64,000 nucleotides of DNA, taken from the NCBI GenBank assembly GCA_025677815.1, contig JAIXMP010000007.1, forward strand, positions 434,001 through 498,000, read 5' to 3'. The position numbers were made by a program, and so were the translations under genes. Below are positions 1 to 11,690 of this stretch, one piece after another; position 1 is the stretch's first letter, and the number at the start of each line of letters is the position of its first letter. This stretch comes from Phascolomyces articulosus (taxonomy: Eukaryota > Mucoromycota > Mucoromycetes > Mucorales > Lichtheimiaceae). The notes under the pieces were generated by a model. It did no database searches. It was not told the origin of the DNA and was given only the letters and a program-made list of their open reading frames with translations.

Positions 1-2081
1 TCCTTTGTATAAACAACTGGGGGATACTTGATCTCCAACTTTTTTAATCGTGGCATATCTCCTAACAGGTCCCACAAAGTATAAGGGATATCATAGACAT
101 TGTAAAATAGAATATCTTCAATGGCGGATGTGGTAATCACGGTTGATCGATGGTCATATAATTTTTGTATAAAGTCTAAAGTGGCCTGCTTCTTATCATC
201 GTCACGGGTATCAAATAGTGTACCAAAAAATCTGACATGAAGACGTTTTAAATTGGGCTGTTTCATCATGGAAAACAGAAGATCGTATGAAAACATACTG
301 GGAAGAGTACTCATTATGATGGTTTCGAGTTTTGATTCATAGCATGGTCGCGACACCAATGATTCAAAGAATGAAGGGGTGATTACTGGTAATAATCGTG
401 CGTCTACTACTTCTTCGGTCATATCTTCTTCGCCCACGGGAATGGCTGGTTGTTGTGGTGCATCCACGTCCCAAAGTTCTAGATGTTTAAGGTTCTTCAT
501 ATATGCAGCGGCTAATTCTGTCAACCCAATTGATGATTCACAAATAATAAGTTTCTCTAAACTGGGTAGTTTTGATAATAATGCAATCACATCATGTTCG
601 TCCGAGAATGAAAATTTGCATAACTTGATGTAAGAAAGGTGTGGGAATGGTTTGTTCAATAATTCAACAGTGGATCGATGCAATGTCGGATAATATAGCT
701 GTTGCTGAAGTTCCAAATGTTGAATGGTGGTTGCGCATGTATTGAGTAACAGCATGAGAGATTTTGTATCATATTTAATATCGTTACATATAAGTGTTCG
801 AAGTTGAGGTAGTTGCAGAGAACGAAATACGGATGACCAGTCAGATACTGTAGAGCTTCTGAAATCTGCATCGATATCAGTCACAGAAAGTTTCAAATAT
901 TCAAGTGAATCCTGAACTTTGTGTAAAAGCTGAACTATTTGATCATAATCCTGATGCTCTGACGTTTCAAGATGATAAAATGATTGCTTCTTGCTGCTCT
1001 CATCATCCTGTTGTTGATCATTCTTCTTTATTTGTGCTATACTTGTTACTTTGGATGGTAACCCCACCGTATGATCTTGATAAGGATCATAGGCTCCATC
1101 GGAAACAACATAAATGAGTTTGGGACACCATGACATTAGATTACCAAGATGGACAAAATTGTGACGGTAAGAAGTGCCTGAAGAAGACAGATGAATATCA
1201 GCAGTACTACCATTCAAACCTATATAGAATTGAAGGTTCGGGCATTTTGGTAATATTTTCTCTGGATTATAACCTTCGTTTATTACTGAGGTGATATGTA
1301 AATAAACAAGGTTATGAAAGGTGGTAGGAATTGCTGGCTGTTGTTGCAGCTGTAATGCTGTTGTTGCTGGTATGAGTATTTCTTCTTCCTTGGGAAGTGG
1401 TATAGCGATTTCTGGATAATCCATTTCATAAAAGACGTAGTATGGTCTGTATTTAAAATATTGGAGTTTTGGACATGCTTGGAGTACATGAAAAAATGGA
1501 ACAAGGGGTTCATGGTCCTCCACTATCAGATAAGTAAGTCTTGAAGATCCCATACGCCAAAGTAAGCCAACAAACAATTTCAAATTGTTTACAATGCAAC
1601 CTTTAAACACTATATAAATTTCTCCATGAATTATTTTTGTTGGGTAGTATCTTTAATATTCTCCTCTCACATTTTTTTTACCTAATGATTCAACATTGTC
1701 ACAGCCCAAATCAACAAGTTTTTGCATTAATATAAATAATTCCCTTCCTTCTCCATTGTTTTCTTCTTCATGGATCGACTGAAACGTAATGCTTTTTACG
1801 TGCTTTCCAAGACAGCGACTGAGTCTGCTTCCACTGGCTGCATAAAGTATATTACCACTGTTATTGTCGAGGATAATGTTAACATTGCGTGTGGAAATCG
1901 TTATTGTTTTCCAGTTATTCTTGGTATACTGCGGTACTTGATTGTCCCATTGACGATTCACTGACATGCATGTCAAACAGTCCTTTTGTTCAAGGTACGA
2001 AAAGATCTTGGTGATTATGTCATATGGAAGGAAATCCAGAATGAAAGGTGATGGATCAATGGCTGGCTCTTCTGAATTCAT
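1..2081 (-). CDS. F-box / leucine-rich-repeat protein, C-terminus cut by window edge
   Basis: Likely substrate-recognition subunit of an SCF-type ubiquitin ligase. Exon 1 is 2081-1682 and exon 2 runs from 1600 off the left edge; the 81-bp intron has GT and AG ends and keeps the frame (ESL joined to GCIVNNLKLF). The N-terminus reads FLPYDIITKIFSYLEQKDCL followed by SVNRQWD, a good F-box at about residues 17-60. The rest has leucine-rich segments of the F-box/LRR kind, such as CPKLQYF, CPNLQFYIG, CPKLIYVV, LPQLRTL and LPSLEKL. A glutamine-rich stretch lies about 100 residues into exon 2. The start is the first ATG of the open frame, followed immediately by acidic MNSEEPAID. Substrate unknown. 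Such F-box/LRR paralogues are common in Mucoromycota, so no orthologue is assigned. Confidence 0.85.
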
Positions 2082-4949
2082 TTATTTTATTTTAGGAAAA
2101 AAAAATGGAAAAAGGAAAGGACGTGTATATCGGGGCTCGTTAGTGTTCTTGTAAATCTACATGTATAATACCAAAGTGTATGCTTTAGCGTTGCTAGTGT
2201 GCTGCGGTAAAAGCAAAATGAGGCGTTGAGGGAATGAGTTATCTAAAAATGGAAATTTAAAATCCAATGTTCAGGATCTAACGGATCAAAATCATTTCGA
2301 AAACAATCAACATATTAATATTCGATCATAGACATTCTCCTATATAACGATTTTTTTATGTATTATATAAATATTTCGCTGTTCAAATTATTCTTGTGTT
2401 CAAAAGAATGTATGCTTAATGATATTCATCGAAGAAACGTTATATTTTATTGATGTTTTTTTGATACATGTGGGCAGGAAATGTATTACACCAGTGTTGT
2501 GTATGAAAATGAACAAGTACGAATATAAGTATATAATGACTCGAGGGTATCAAATAAGTTGTTTTTAATAAAAATCTTATTAGTAGGTTTGAAGATTTAT
2601 AATCTATATGATCCATATATCAAGATCTCCAGAACTGATCTTCGCAAACCAGCAAAATAGTCAAACGCGAAATTATTATATATATTGCCTGTTCACCCTC
2701 CTGGGTAATAGTAGCAAAATTCAACATGTTTATTTAAACAGTTGTGATATGGTGGATTATTGTGATTACATTTTCTTTTGCATGAAATGCGCCACTATAA
2801 AAAAACAAATGGACATCGATGGCGTGTAATAAAGGATAACAAACATCCAAACTATTTCTATCTGTGAATGTGTCGTTGTTATCCAAAATACCAATCAATC
2901 ATTCTTTTTCTCTCGGAAAGGTATATTTATAATATCTTCTAGCTTGCTTTTCATATTACGTCTCAATTGTAAAAGATCGTGTCAATACCTTTTTATCGAT
3001 TCATATTTTGTCAACCCATGGGTTGAGCTGATTCGTGTGTAGCTAAGAATAAAAAAGTGATAGCTCGTATTGTATTATTGCATTATTATTTATTTGCTCA
3101 ATGACCATGACGTACGACGTTTTTTGCACGTCATTGAAAGTTTTTGTATATATTATTAGTTTCGTCATTTTCAACACTTTTCCTAACGTTTAATGGTGTT
3201 GTCCTTTACTGTTAACTTATTGCTGAATGTCATGATATATTTGAACATTCTTTTCACCAATGAATAATACATGCCATTATTACAGGGATGATCTATCATT
3301 TCAAGTCTATTGATTATTAGTTCCCTTGTTGGACATTTCCTCGATATCAAATAATATCAAGAAGTATTGATGGATCAGCCATTACTCATTATCAAAACTT
3401 TTCAAAAAACTTATTGGCTAAATAGAGGCACCTAAAATAGCACACAAAAGGAAAGAAAAGTGAATATATTATTTTCTATTATTTGGCTTGATATCTGTAT
3501 AAAAATGATACATCACCATTATTACTACAACACTACATAATTTTGAACACTCAATGTACAGTATAGTAGAGAATGATAGGATTTATAATGACATTATTTT
3601 TATACACTAGATAGAAATCATACAAGATGGAGGTGGACGATCAGTTGAACCTCATCCTATTTCTATGTACTTGCAGAAATAATGGTCTACTTGTGTGATC
3701 CCTACCTGTCATACGCTTCCTGGAATCATCTACATACAGTGTCCAACTGAAACAGATTGCAGTATTCTATTTATACGAAAAAGAGCATTCATAAATAGAT
3801 CCAAAATACAAGCTGTCATTCAATAAAATTATAATACCAACCGTATCAAATATTCTAAATGTAAATGATAACAAGACCGACTGACCACATTTCATTTCAA
3901 ATGATTTATTATGTTTCGGAGACCCATCGTTACACAACAGAAGTTATAACAATGAATGATTATGATTATTGTTGTTATTATTATTAAAGTATTGCATAAA
4001 TGAGATATATAATATAAATATAACGTCATTCAAATCAAATAATCAAGCAACTAAATTATTAAAATGATCAATTCATTTTTTTTTCCTTAATCACACTCAT
4101 TTCCTAAAACATATCTTCGTCGCTCGTTCGTTGATCAGTAATAATATCCATCAGTATCACATGTCTGCTGCCCCTGTCTTATTTCTTGTATAACAAGGTT
4201 TTGCAATGCAACGGAATGGTTTCCGAAACAATTAAGACGATATTTGTATGAATCAAACCCTATTCTGTTACAAGTCCTATTTTCCTCCTTTTCTTGTTGT
4301 CTCTTTTTTTTTTAATGTGTACCCAACGGAATCATCCTTTTCATCATCATTATGAAAAATAATAAATGAGACACTTTTTTTTTTAAAAAAAAAGGCTTTC
4401 TATCATGTTTATAAGAAGAAAAAATTAAAGAAGTTAATTGGAGTGTGTATGTGTGGGTGAGTGGGAAAGAGAAGTAAAATAAAAAAGAAGAAAAAAAAAG
4501 GTGACCAGAACGCGTAAATTATAGCTTTGCAGAATAATATAAAAAAAAACAAAAATGTGAGTGTGAGAAAAAATAAACTATTGGAAAATCACGACACAAC
4601 AAAATAATAACAATAATAATAAAAAAAATAATAATAATAAAACGTGGCAATTGTGTAATTGTAATTTGTGCTTCGTGATATGTTGATTTGGTTGATTTGG
4701 CATGGAGGAAAAAAGAGGGAGAAAAAGAGAGGAGTTGTTGATTGATTGATGAAGGGAAATATAATTGATTTTGTTGTATAATTATAATAATAATAATAAA
4801 AAAAGATGCTCTTCTAATCCAGGGAATAATAAAGAAAATAAAACCCTAAAAGAAATTATGAAAATCGTGCTTGACTTTTTAAGGTTTTATATGGCTTGAA
4901 AGAATAGTAGTAATAATGGTAGTGGTAAGTATTAAAAAGACGTTCATCA
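2082..4949. other. Intergenic region, no gene recognised
   Basis: This AT-rich stretch separates the F-box gene promoter (about 2082-2400) from the casein kinase 1 gene. The right end (about 4300-4949) is A-rich, with CAA/AATAAT-type repeats and AATAAA-like signals, and fits the kinase 3' UTR and terminator zone. A 73-codon open frame at 2608-2829 (+) has no recognisable domain and is probably chance. I see no RNA gene or mobile element here. Confidence 0.5.
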
Positions 4950-6779
4950 TCATTGACATAAACCACAAGTCAATTTTGCCAAAAGACTTGGTTTCTTTTG
5001 TTGACGTATTGGTTGTTGTTGGCTATGACGTTGTGCTGCTTGTGCTGAACTATGATGTGCTTCTGCAATAGGTTGTTGTTCCCTCGATTGTGGTTCGGGA
5101 TGCTTGCCCGAGGTCATCTGGCGTTGGTTATCGGCAATGACCTTCTTGGCAGGTGCAGGTAAACCTTGACGGGCGGCTTGGCGTTTCGAAAGGGTTTCCC
5201 AACCTTTACCATTATTGAGTAACATCCAATCGTAAACACCATCTTCGACTTCACCTGCATTCTTGATGACCTTGGAAAACAATTCTCGTAGGAAATCATA
5301 ATCGGGCGTTTCTTCGAAACCAAGCTTACGGACATATTGAAGGTAAATACCAAATTCTTCGGGGAATCCATCACAAAGATCCTTGACAGCAGTACTTTGT
5401 TTCTTTTCTCCAATCTTTTCGTATTTTTGCTTATTAGTAGCTGCCTTCAATCCTTGCCATGGCAATGAACCACGTAAAAAGTACATGAACACATGGCCAA
5501 GGGCTTCAAGATCATCACGACGAGATTGTTCTAAATTTAAATAAAAAAATTATATAAATAAATCATCCATCATTTTGAAACAAAGGGATGGATACCATTT
5601 TGCAAACACAAAGAATAATGATTTTATTCTTACCTCGACCCAAATGTGTATTAATACTCATATAACGTGCGGTACCAGAAAGACTCTTGCGTTCACGATA
5701 AGGAATATGTTGTTTGGTTTTAGGATCGCGATACAATTTAGCCATACCAAAATCAACAATAAAAATATGGTTAGCCATTTTGGTACCGGGTTTGCCGATC
5801 AAAAAGTTATCAGGTTTGATATCTCGGTATATCAAATTCTTTTCATGGATGGTTTGCACGCGATTAAGCTAGTTAAGGAGTTTTTTTTTTTTTCAAAAGA
5901 CGAAGAAGAGGGGGAAAAAATGGAAGGGGAGGAGGGAAAAAAAGGGATTATATATATATCAAGAATTAGCATGAATTATATTATTATATATTAAACAATC
6001 ATTTTGTTTCTTTTTCTCTCTCTCTCCCAATTGGATATATATATTACCATTTGTTTTGCAAGCATGGCAACCGTTTTTGTTGAGAATCGACGACCACAAA
6101 TATCAAACATATCTTCCAAACTAGGGCCCAGTAAATCAATGACAAGGATATTGTGAAGACCTTCTTGACCAAAATAATAAGCTGTGGGTATACCGGCTAA
6201 TAAAGACAAAAAAAAAGTTTCAAATGAATAAAAAAAATTGCATTTTATATTAAAATAATCATAATAATTAAAGAATACATACTTGAACCTGCCATAATTT
6301 TATACGTTCTATATTCATCACGTAATTGAGGTGCATCGCTTTTTCTTGGTTCAAACTTGATAGCCACGGGTTGATTATTGAGTAAGTTGGTGCCTTTTGA
6401 ATTATATATTCAAGGATAATAAAATAAAAGTAAAAATAACAAAACAGAAAAAAGAAAAATAGAAAAAAAAACTGCTTGTGTTATTGTGACTATAAACAGT
6501 CGAAATGATTGTAATGTGTGTGTGCGTGTATGTGATGGTGTAATGGAATGCCATTGAAATATTAAAGAAGAGAGGGAAAATAAGGTGGTACACTTTATAC
6601 ACTCCACTCACTCTTCTTTAATATATCAGATATAATATATATATATAAAACTCACCTTCATAGATAATACCGAAACTGCCTTCACCAATCTTTTTACCGA
6701 CTCGATAATGAACACCTACAACATTATGTGAGGAGAATGGATTGGCTGCTGCTGAAGAATGAGAATGGTTTCCAGTCAT
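4950..6779 (-). CDS. Casein kinase 1, Yck/gamma-like, Cys-containing tail
   Basis: Serine/threonine kinase of the CK1 family. Five exons fit: 6779-6656, 6393-6283, 6196-6048, 5868-5634 and 5530-4950. Every junction is GT-AG and in frame. Visible kinase elements in order: glycine loop [23 protein letters not shown] with the ATP-binding Lys, [36 protein letters not shown] (catalytic loop, Asp), [11 protein letters not shown] (DFG), the CK1 signature [17 protein letters not shown], and [19 protein letters not shown] Gln/Ser-rich tail ends [11 protein letters not shown]; in yeast Yck1/2 a C-terminal Cys pair is palmitoylated and anchors the kinase to the plasma membrane. The two spaced cysteines here suggest similar anchoring (inference). 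The long upstream repeat-rich region probably includes 5' UTR and promoter. Confidence 0.93.
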
Positions 6780-7032
6780 GTTTTATATCCTTTAAAATGC
6801 TGTTGTTGTTCGTTTTTTTTTTTTGGATTTCGTTTGATGGGTTGGTTTTCGTTGGTTGTAATGTGAGTGTGTATATGAGAGAAAAAAAAAATAAGAATAA
6901 TGTCGTCGGAGTGAGTCAAATGAAAAGAATTGTGTAAGTTATGTAATAATAATAATAATTAATTACAACAGAAAATTAAAGAGAAATTAGATGAAAAGGA
7001 AGAGGTTTTCCCCCAAAGTAATAGAAAAAAAA

Positions 7033-7064
<32 letters not shown>

Positions 7065-7509
7065 GGAAAAAAAATAAGTTGGGTCAAAAACCGGAGTAGA
7101 AAAATAAACAGCAACCCAAGAACAAGAAGTGTGGGATAGAATGTGTGTGTGTGTATGTGTATACAAAAATAATAATAAAAAACTATTACCAGGTGTAATA
7201 TATGTATATATGTATATGCGGGTGTTTTTGAACTCGTGGCTGAGAAGAAACCCTCGTTAAGGAGAATGAGGAATCAACAAAAAAGAGATGATGGAATTCA
7301 ACTCACAACACGAAAATGAAGTTGTTATTATATTATATATAATAATAAAGAAGAAGAGAATAAAAATGGTTTATAATATAACAAGTTTAACAACCCGCAA
7401 AAAAAAAAAAAAAACCAACAACGAGAGGTTACTTCATATATAGCACAAAAGGGAAAAAAGGAAAAAAAAAAGGATGTGTAAATAGAGTAAGGTTGTATAT
7501 TATAATATA

Positions 7510-7512
<3 letters not shown>

Positions 7513-7542
<30 letters not shown>
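7513..7542. repeat. (TG)15 dinucleotide microsatellite
   Basis: Uninterrupted TG repeat directly visible, flanked by AT-rich repeats. It can form Z-DNA and is likely length-polymorphic. Confidence 0.95.
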
Positions 7543-7545
<3 letters not shown>

Positions 7546-7943
7546 CTTTTATATATATATAATATTGGGGGGAGGGGAGATGATGATAGTGGTGAAGAAG
7601 AAGAAGGGCTTTCTTTTTTGTAATGATATTGAAAGAAAATATTTTACCAAATTCGAATAATTACCTTAAATACGACGAGGGGTTTTGTTATAATTTGGTA
7701 ATATGGTTATGATGATGGACTATATTATTATAATAGATTATTATTTTTTATTTTTCATCTCGTCGGTATCATGCGTTAATAATACGAATAGATACATACA
7801 TACCTTTATAAAAAAAAAGAAGCGCGTGTAATGTAATGTTTTTAAAGGAGTCTTTTTTTATATAGAGAGAGAGAAGAAGAGGAGAAGATGATGATGATGA
7901 ATGGATATATAAGTTTGGTAGATGATGATTAGGGAAAGGAGAA

Positions 7944-7981
<38 letters not shown>

Positions 7982-8003
7982 AGAAGAAGAAGAAGAAGAA
8001 GAG
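7944..8003. repeat. (GA)n followed by (GAA)n purine tract
   Basis: About 30 bp of AG dinucleotides continues into AAG triplets, giving an all-purine strand of roughly 60 bp upstream of the kinase gene. This is a typical H-DNA-forming promoter tract. Confidence 0.9.
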
Positions 8004-8330
8004 TGTGTTAAGGAGCGTATAATTGATAATAATCAAAAACAGAAAGAAAGTTAAAAAAAGCTGATTTGCGACCTTTCTTCTTGTTTCGCTTGTTACTTAC
8101 TAATAGTTGTAGTGGTTAAGCGGATTGGAAAGGTGGATTTTGTGTAATCTTTTCTTGCTGAAATCCATCACAACCCGTTAACATCCACCGCGGGGAACTT
8201 TTTTTGCCTTGGCTGTATATAAAAGTCCGCTGTTTTTTTTCTTTGGTCCACAATATATAATGTTAAATGGATCATCACGAAGATGATGGTTTTTACTTCT
8301 TTTTCTTTTTCTTCTTTTTACATTTATATC

Positions 8331-10370
8331 CCTCATGTATCAATTTCTTTGTTCGATGAATACATCATTTATGACTTTATATATATATATATAAAAAGAA
8401 TATCGGCCGATGGAAATGCCGAATAAAAAAATGTTCGAGAGATTTTTGTTAAAGTCATTTGTATCACATCTTTTACCACGCATAAAATGGATCATTGCAC
8501 GTGTCGCTGTGATACCTTTTTCCATTAAGTCAAAGAGTTCTCTCTTTTGTGGCTCGATATCTATCTTACATATATGGTAATTGAGTGGTGATGTTTTTTT
8601 TTCTCAGTTTCACTAAAAAACAATTTGTGTTCAATTCCTCTTTCTTTGCAACATTCGAGTTTTTGCAAGAAGTCGAATTCGTTTAAAGAAGTATTTGACA
8701 AGTCAATGTATAATAATATAAATAAAGTAAACTCTATTATATAGCCTATCAACAAGTCAAAAAGAATGTTTGTTTGGCGTATCGGATATTAAAGAAGATC
8801 GACAACAAAAATTTATTTATTATAAAATGATAGGGCATTATAAAATAGAATAGATTCATTTATTTTGAACGTGGTACTGAGTTTTTATTCTCTTGACTTA
8901 AAACAAGGTCCAACGAAATATCATTCATTCTCTGTTCTATTATTGCTATGAAAAAAAAAAGAGTTATGATTCCCTAGGTGATAGAATCATTACAATGGTT
9001 TATTTCTTCTATGGAGAAAAGAAAGAGTTGATTACTACTTTTATGTTATAGAAGGAAGCAAGTGTGCAAATCACTACTATTTATATTTATATATAACAAC
9101 AAAAAACAACTTCGCGGGATTATTATACTTATTTGTCTATCCTACATCGTGGTACTGGTTGCTCCTTGGCTCGGTCCTATTTTATTTTCATTATTATAAT
9201 GCCCATCACTGTGTAACAATCATAACACTATCAACTTGTTTTTCTATGAATATATGAGTATATGGAATAAATGCAAAATGATGTAATATGTTGTGTTTCC
9301 AACCATATTCATTTAGTATGTGCATAAAAGTAATGGTAGTATACTTATTATGTATGATGTATAATATATACCAAACCGTATGTCAAACTCAACCTATTAT
9401 ATTTTATGATCAATTAACGTTGTTGGGAATTGTATTAACATATAAATCAACAAAAATGTTGTAAAAAAGCCTTATCACTTTGCCCATTTTCTAGGAGGTT
9501 CATACTTGGTCATTCCAATTAGCTATAATGTATACAATAAAAGAAGGTTACATCATCACTGTTACATTAAACCAAAGAATTATCTAGTAGCTATACAATA
9601 TCATTTAAAGTAACGAACTCGGGTCAGTAATCGCTTGATAAAAAAAATATATACAGCTTAAATGACATTTTCGCTCATAAAACACGAGATGCGCATCAAC
9701 GGGAGAAAAAAAAAGAAGGACTGCTATCCCAATTATATTTTGGAGTGAAGATACTACTGCATGATAATCTTTAGTGCATAATAAAAGAATCGACATTCCA
9801 ACTTACTACATGTTACTGCTGCTAATAACTTATCATTACAATGGATCCTGTCAATCCATCACAAAAGAAGCATCGCCGTGGCTAATCAATAAAAAAGATG
9901 AATAGTATTATAAATACTTATTTACAGAGATGGCTATAAATCTTTTACTTTAAAGTATCATAACGAGATATCATTATATCAATTTACTCAAAAGATATTT
10001 ACAATCCTGCTGCTGCCATAAAAGATAAAGTGCATCCTTACACTTAGTATAATATAGATGCATATTATACATTTTATATTCTGGTATTTTACAAGAGTGG
10101 GTAACTTGAAATAAATGATTACAATGTAATCGTGCATCATAATTAAAATCATGATCTTGACTGTCTCATCATGATCATCTGACCTCAAATATGACATGAA
10201 AATATCTCACCCAAATAATGTAACGTTGTTTATTGAAGTGAAAGAAGCACCGATTTTGATAATAACGTCGCATATTGTTTATTCATGAATTGTGCATAAT
10301 ATAAAGAAAGGAACTGCATGAACATTATTATTAGTAGCAGTTCAAGTTTTCTTGTTTAACAAGTCCACAA
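8331..10370. other. Gene-poor AT-rich DNA with possible coding scraps
   Basis: No intact gene recognised. On the minus strand, 8755-8561 and 8525-8340 read like exon pieces (for example IDLSNTSLNEFDFLQKLE and LFDLMEKGITATRAMIHFM), but they are in different frames, with no family I know and no convincing splice pair. They may be fossil coding DNA. The rest is low-complexity A/T sequence. Confidence 0.35.
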
Positions 10371-10379
10371 AAGATTAGA

Positions 10380-11690
10380 AGCGTCCACGCACATTGTAGA
10401 CAACAAATGAAAAAAAAAAGATGTTTGATAATGCAGAAGAATTATACAAGATAAAAAAGATTTATCCAGATTCTGGATTAATCATTTGTATTGCAACAAA
10501 TAATGCTAATGTTATTTCTTCCTTGAATCGTAAATTTGAGTCTTCCGTGGACATGGTGGATCATTTACTTCAGACAGCAAAAGATTAAAATTTGATACCA
10601 TTGGTGTCAGGTTTGTATAGATATTTATCAATGATTATTCATGTATACCTCCATATTATGTTTTTTATTAAATCTATCTATTTGGGAAAAAATATATATA
10701 GTTTCCATGTAGGTAACAGATGTTTTTGTTGAGAATGTATTTGTAGATGTTTTGGATTAACCCGTAGCGTATTAAGAAAAGAAAATTACATAGGCTATCG
10801 ATTTTGTCTTTTAGGTTATTGGTGGTGGATTTACATCGTATTCAACAGATCATCATAATAATGGTGTACTTTTAAAAAGTGGCTACAGTCATCAATTCAA
10901 AACTCAGGTTCATGTTTCCACCCTATGTATGAGTGATTGCTGAACCTGAACGTTATTATGTTACATCACCATTTAATGTATGTGTTCAATTGATCGATTG
11001 TCGAAATTCATTGGTACCGGCTGTCCATGATGAAGATGCTTATAGTAATAACAAAGATGTAATTAATAGTGGAACCAATTAAAGCCGTGTTTATCGGGGA
11101 AACCCCGGTGTATATATGTTCTATAAAATATGATATAATATTATTAAGGGAGATATACAGGCGTTTCATTGACAAAAGAATATTATATAAATACAGATTA
11201 CATTAACGATGGTGTGTTTTATACGTTTTTAAATCGATACACTACCGATCATAAGCCCATTAACTTTTGTAGGTAAGTATTATAAATTTACCGAATCAAT
11301 TACTTAACTATATCATAATGTGATTCATTTATTATCTGATAAAAAATTTATATCATAAAAGCATTATTGAAAACTGTCATACTATTTACGAGGATTCCAC
11401 AATAAAAGACGATCAAAAATATAGCATCTGGGTAAAAATATATATCAGGTACATATTAGTTTTTAAACAACCTACAGAAAAAATAATAGATTATTTTTAA
11501 AAGATAGATCCATACCTTTATATGTATATATTAGAGAATCCACATGTGTTGCAACTGATTGTATAATCGACAATACATACTTGCCTCTTCTGCAAGTAGA
11601 TAATTGATCTATCACAGAGATATGGTGACATACATATATAGTTGCTTCACCAAGCTTAAATGGTTTTGAAAATGTGGCCAACATATCACT
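10380..11690 (+). pseudogene. Decayed ornithine decarboxylase gene
   Basis: Fragments in the right order match the PLP-dependent decarboxylase that makes putrescine from ornithine, but stops and frameshifts break them. In order: FDNAEELYKIKKIYPDSGLI from 10424 (ODC: FDN.DEL.KI); SLNRKFESSVD then an in-frame TAA near 10588 before NLIPLVSG; VIGGGFTSYS at about 10815 (the PLP-phosphate DIGGGFP loop); IAEPERYYVTSPFNV at about 10936-10980 (IAEPGRYYV); YYINTDYINDGVFYTFLNR at about 11181-11240 (YYVNDGVYGSFN); CVATDCIIDNTYLPLLQV at 11545-11598 (around the catalytic-Cys GPTCDGLD motif); and SPSLNGFENVA near 11640-11680. The N-terminal third, including the PLP lysine region, is not recognisable. Old introns seem to separate some blocks. 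It is almost certainly non-functional. Confidence 0.78.

Larger units (their letters stand above)
6780..8330. repeat. Microsatellite-dense upstream region of the CK1 gene
   Basis: No coding sequence recognised. The interval is packed with simple repeats on the + strand: (GA)n near 7034-7052, (TG)15 at 7513-7542, (GA)n at about 7946-7976 running into (AAG)n to about 8003, plus ATG/GAT triplets near 7887-7930 and many A runs. It probably covers the kinase promoter and 5' UTR. A GTAAGT-like donor on the minus strand near 8093-8100 could belong to a 5' UTR intron. On the plus strand there is a strong TATATAAAA box near 8215-8223, but only a 30-codon frame follows it. Confidence 0.5.

Noticed and set aside
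8215..8350. A plus-strand gene after the TATATAAAA box at about 8215
   Set aside because: The only ATG frames that follow are about 30 codons of Phe-rich low-complexity sequence; no protein gene is supported.
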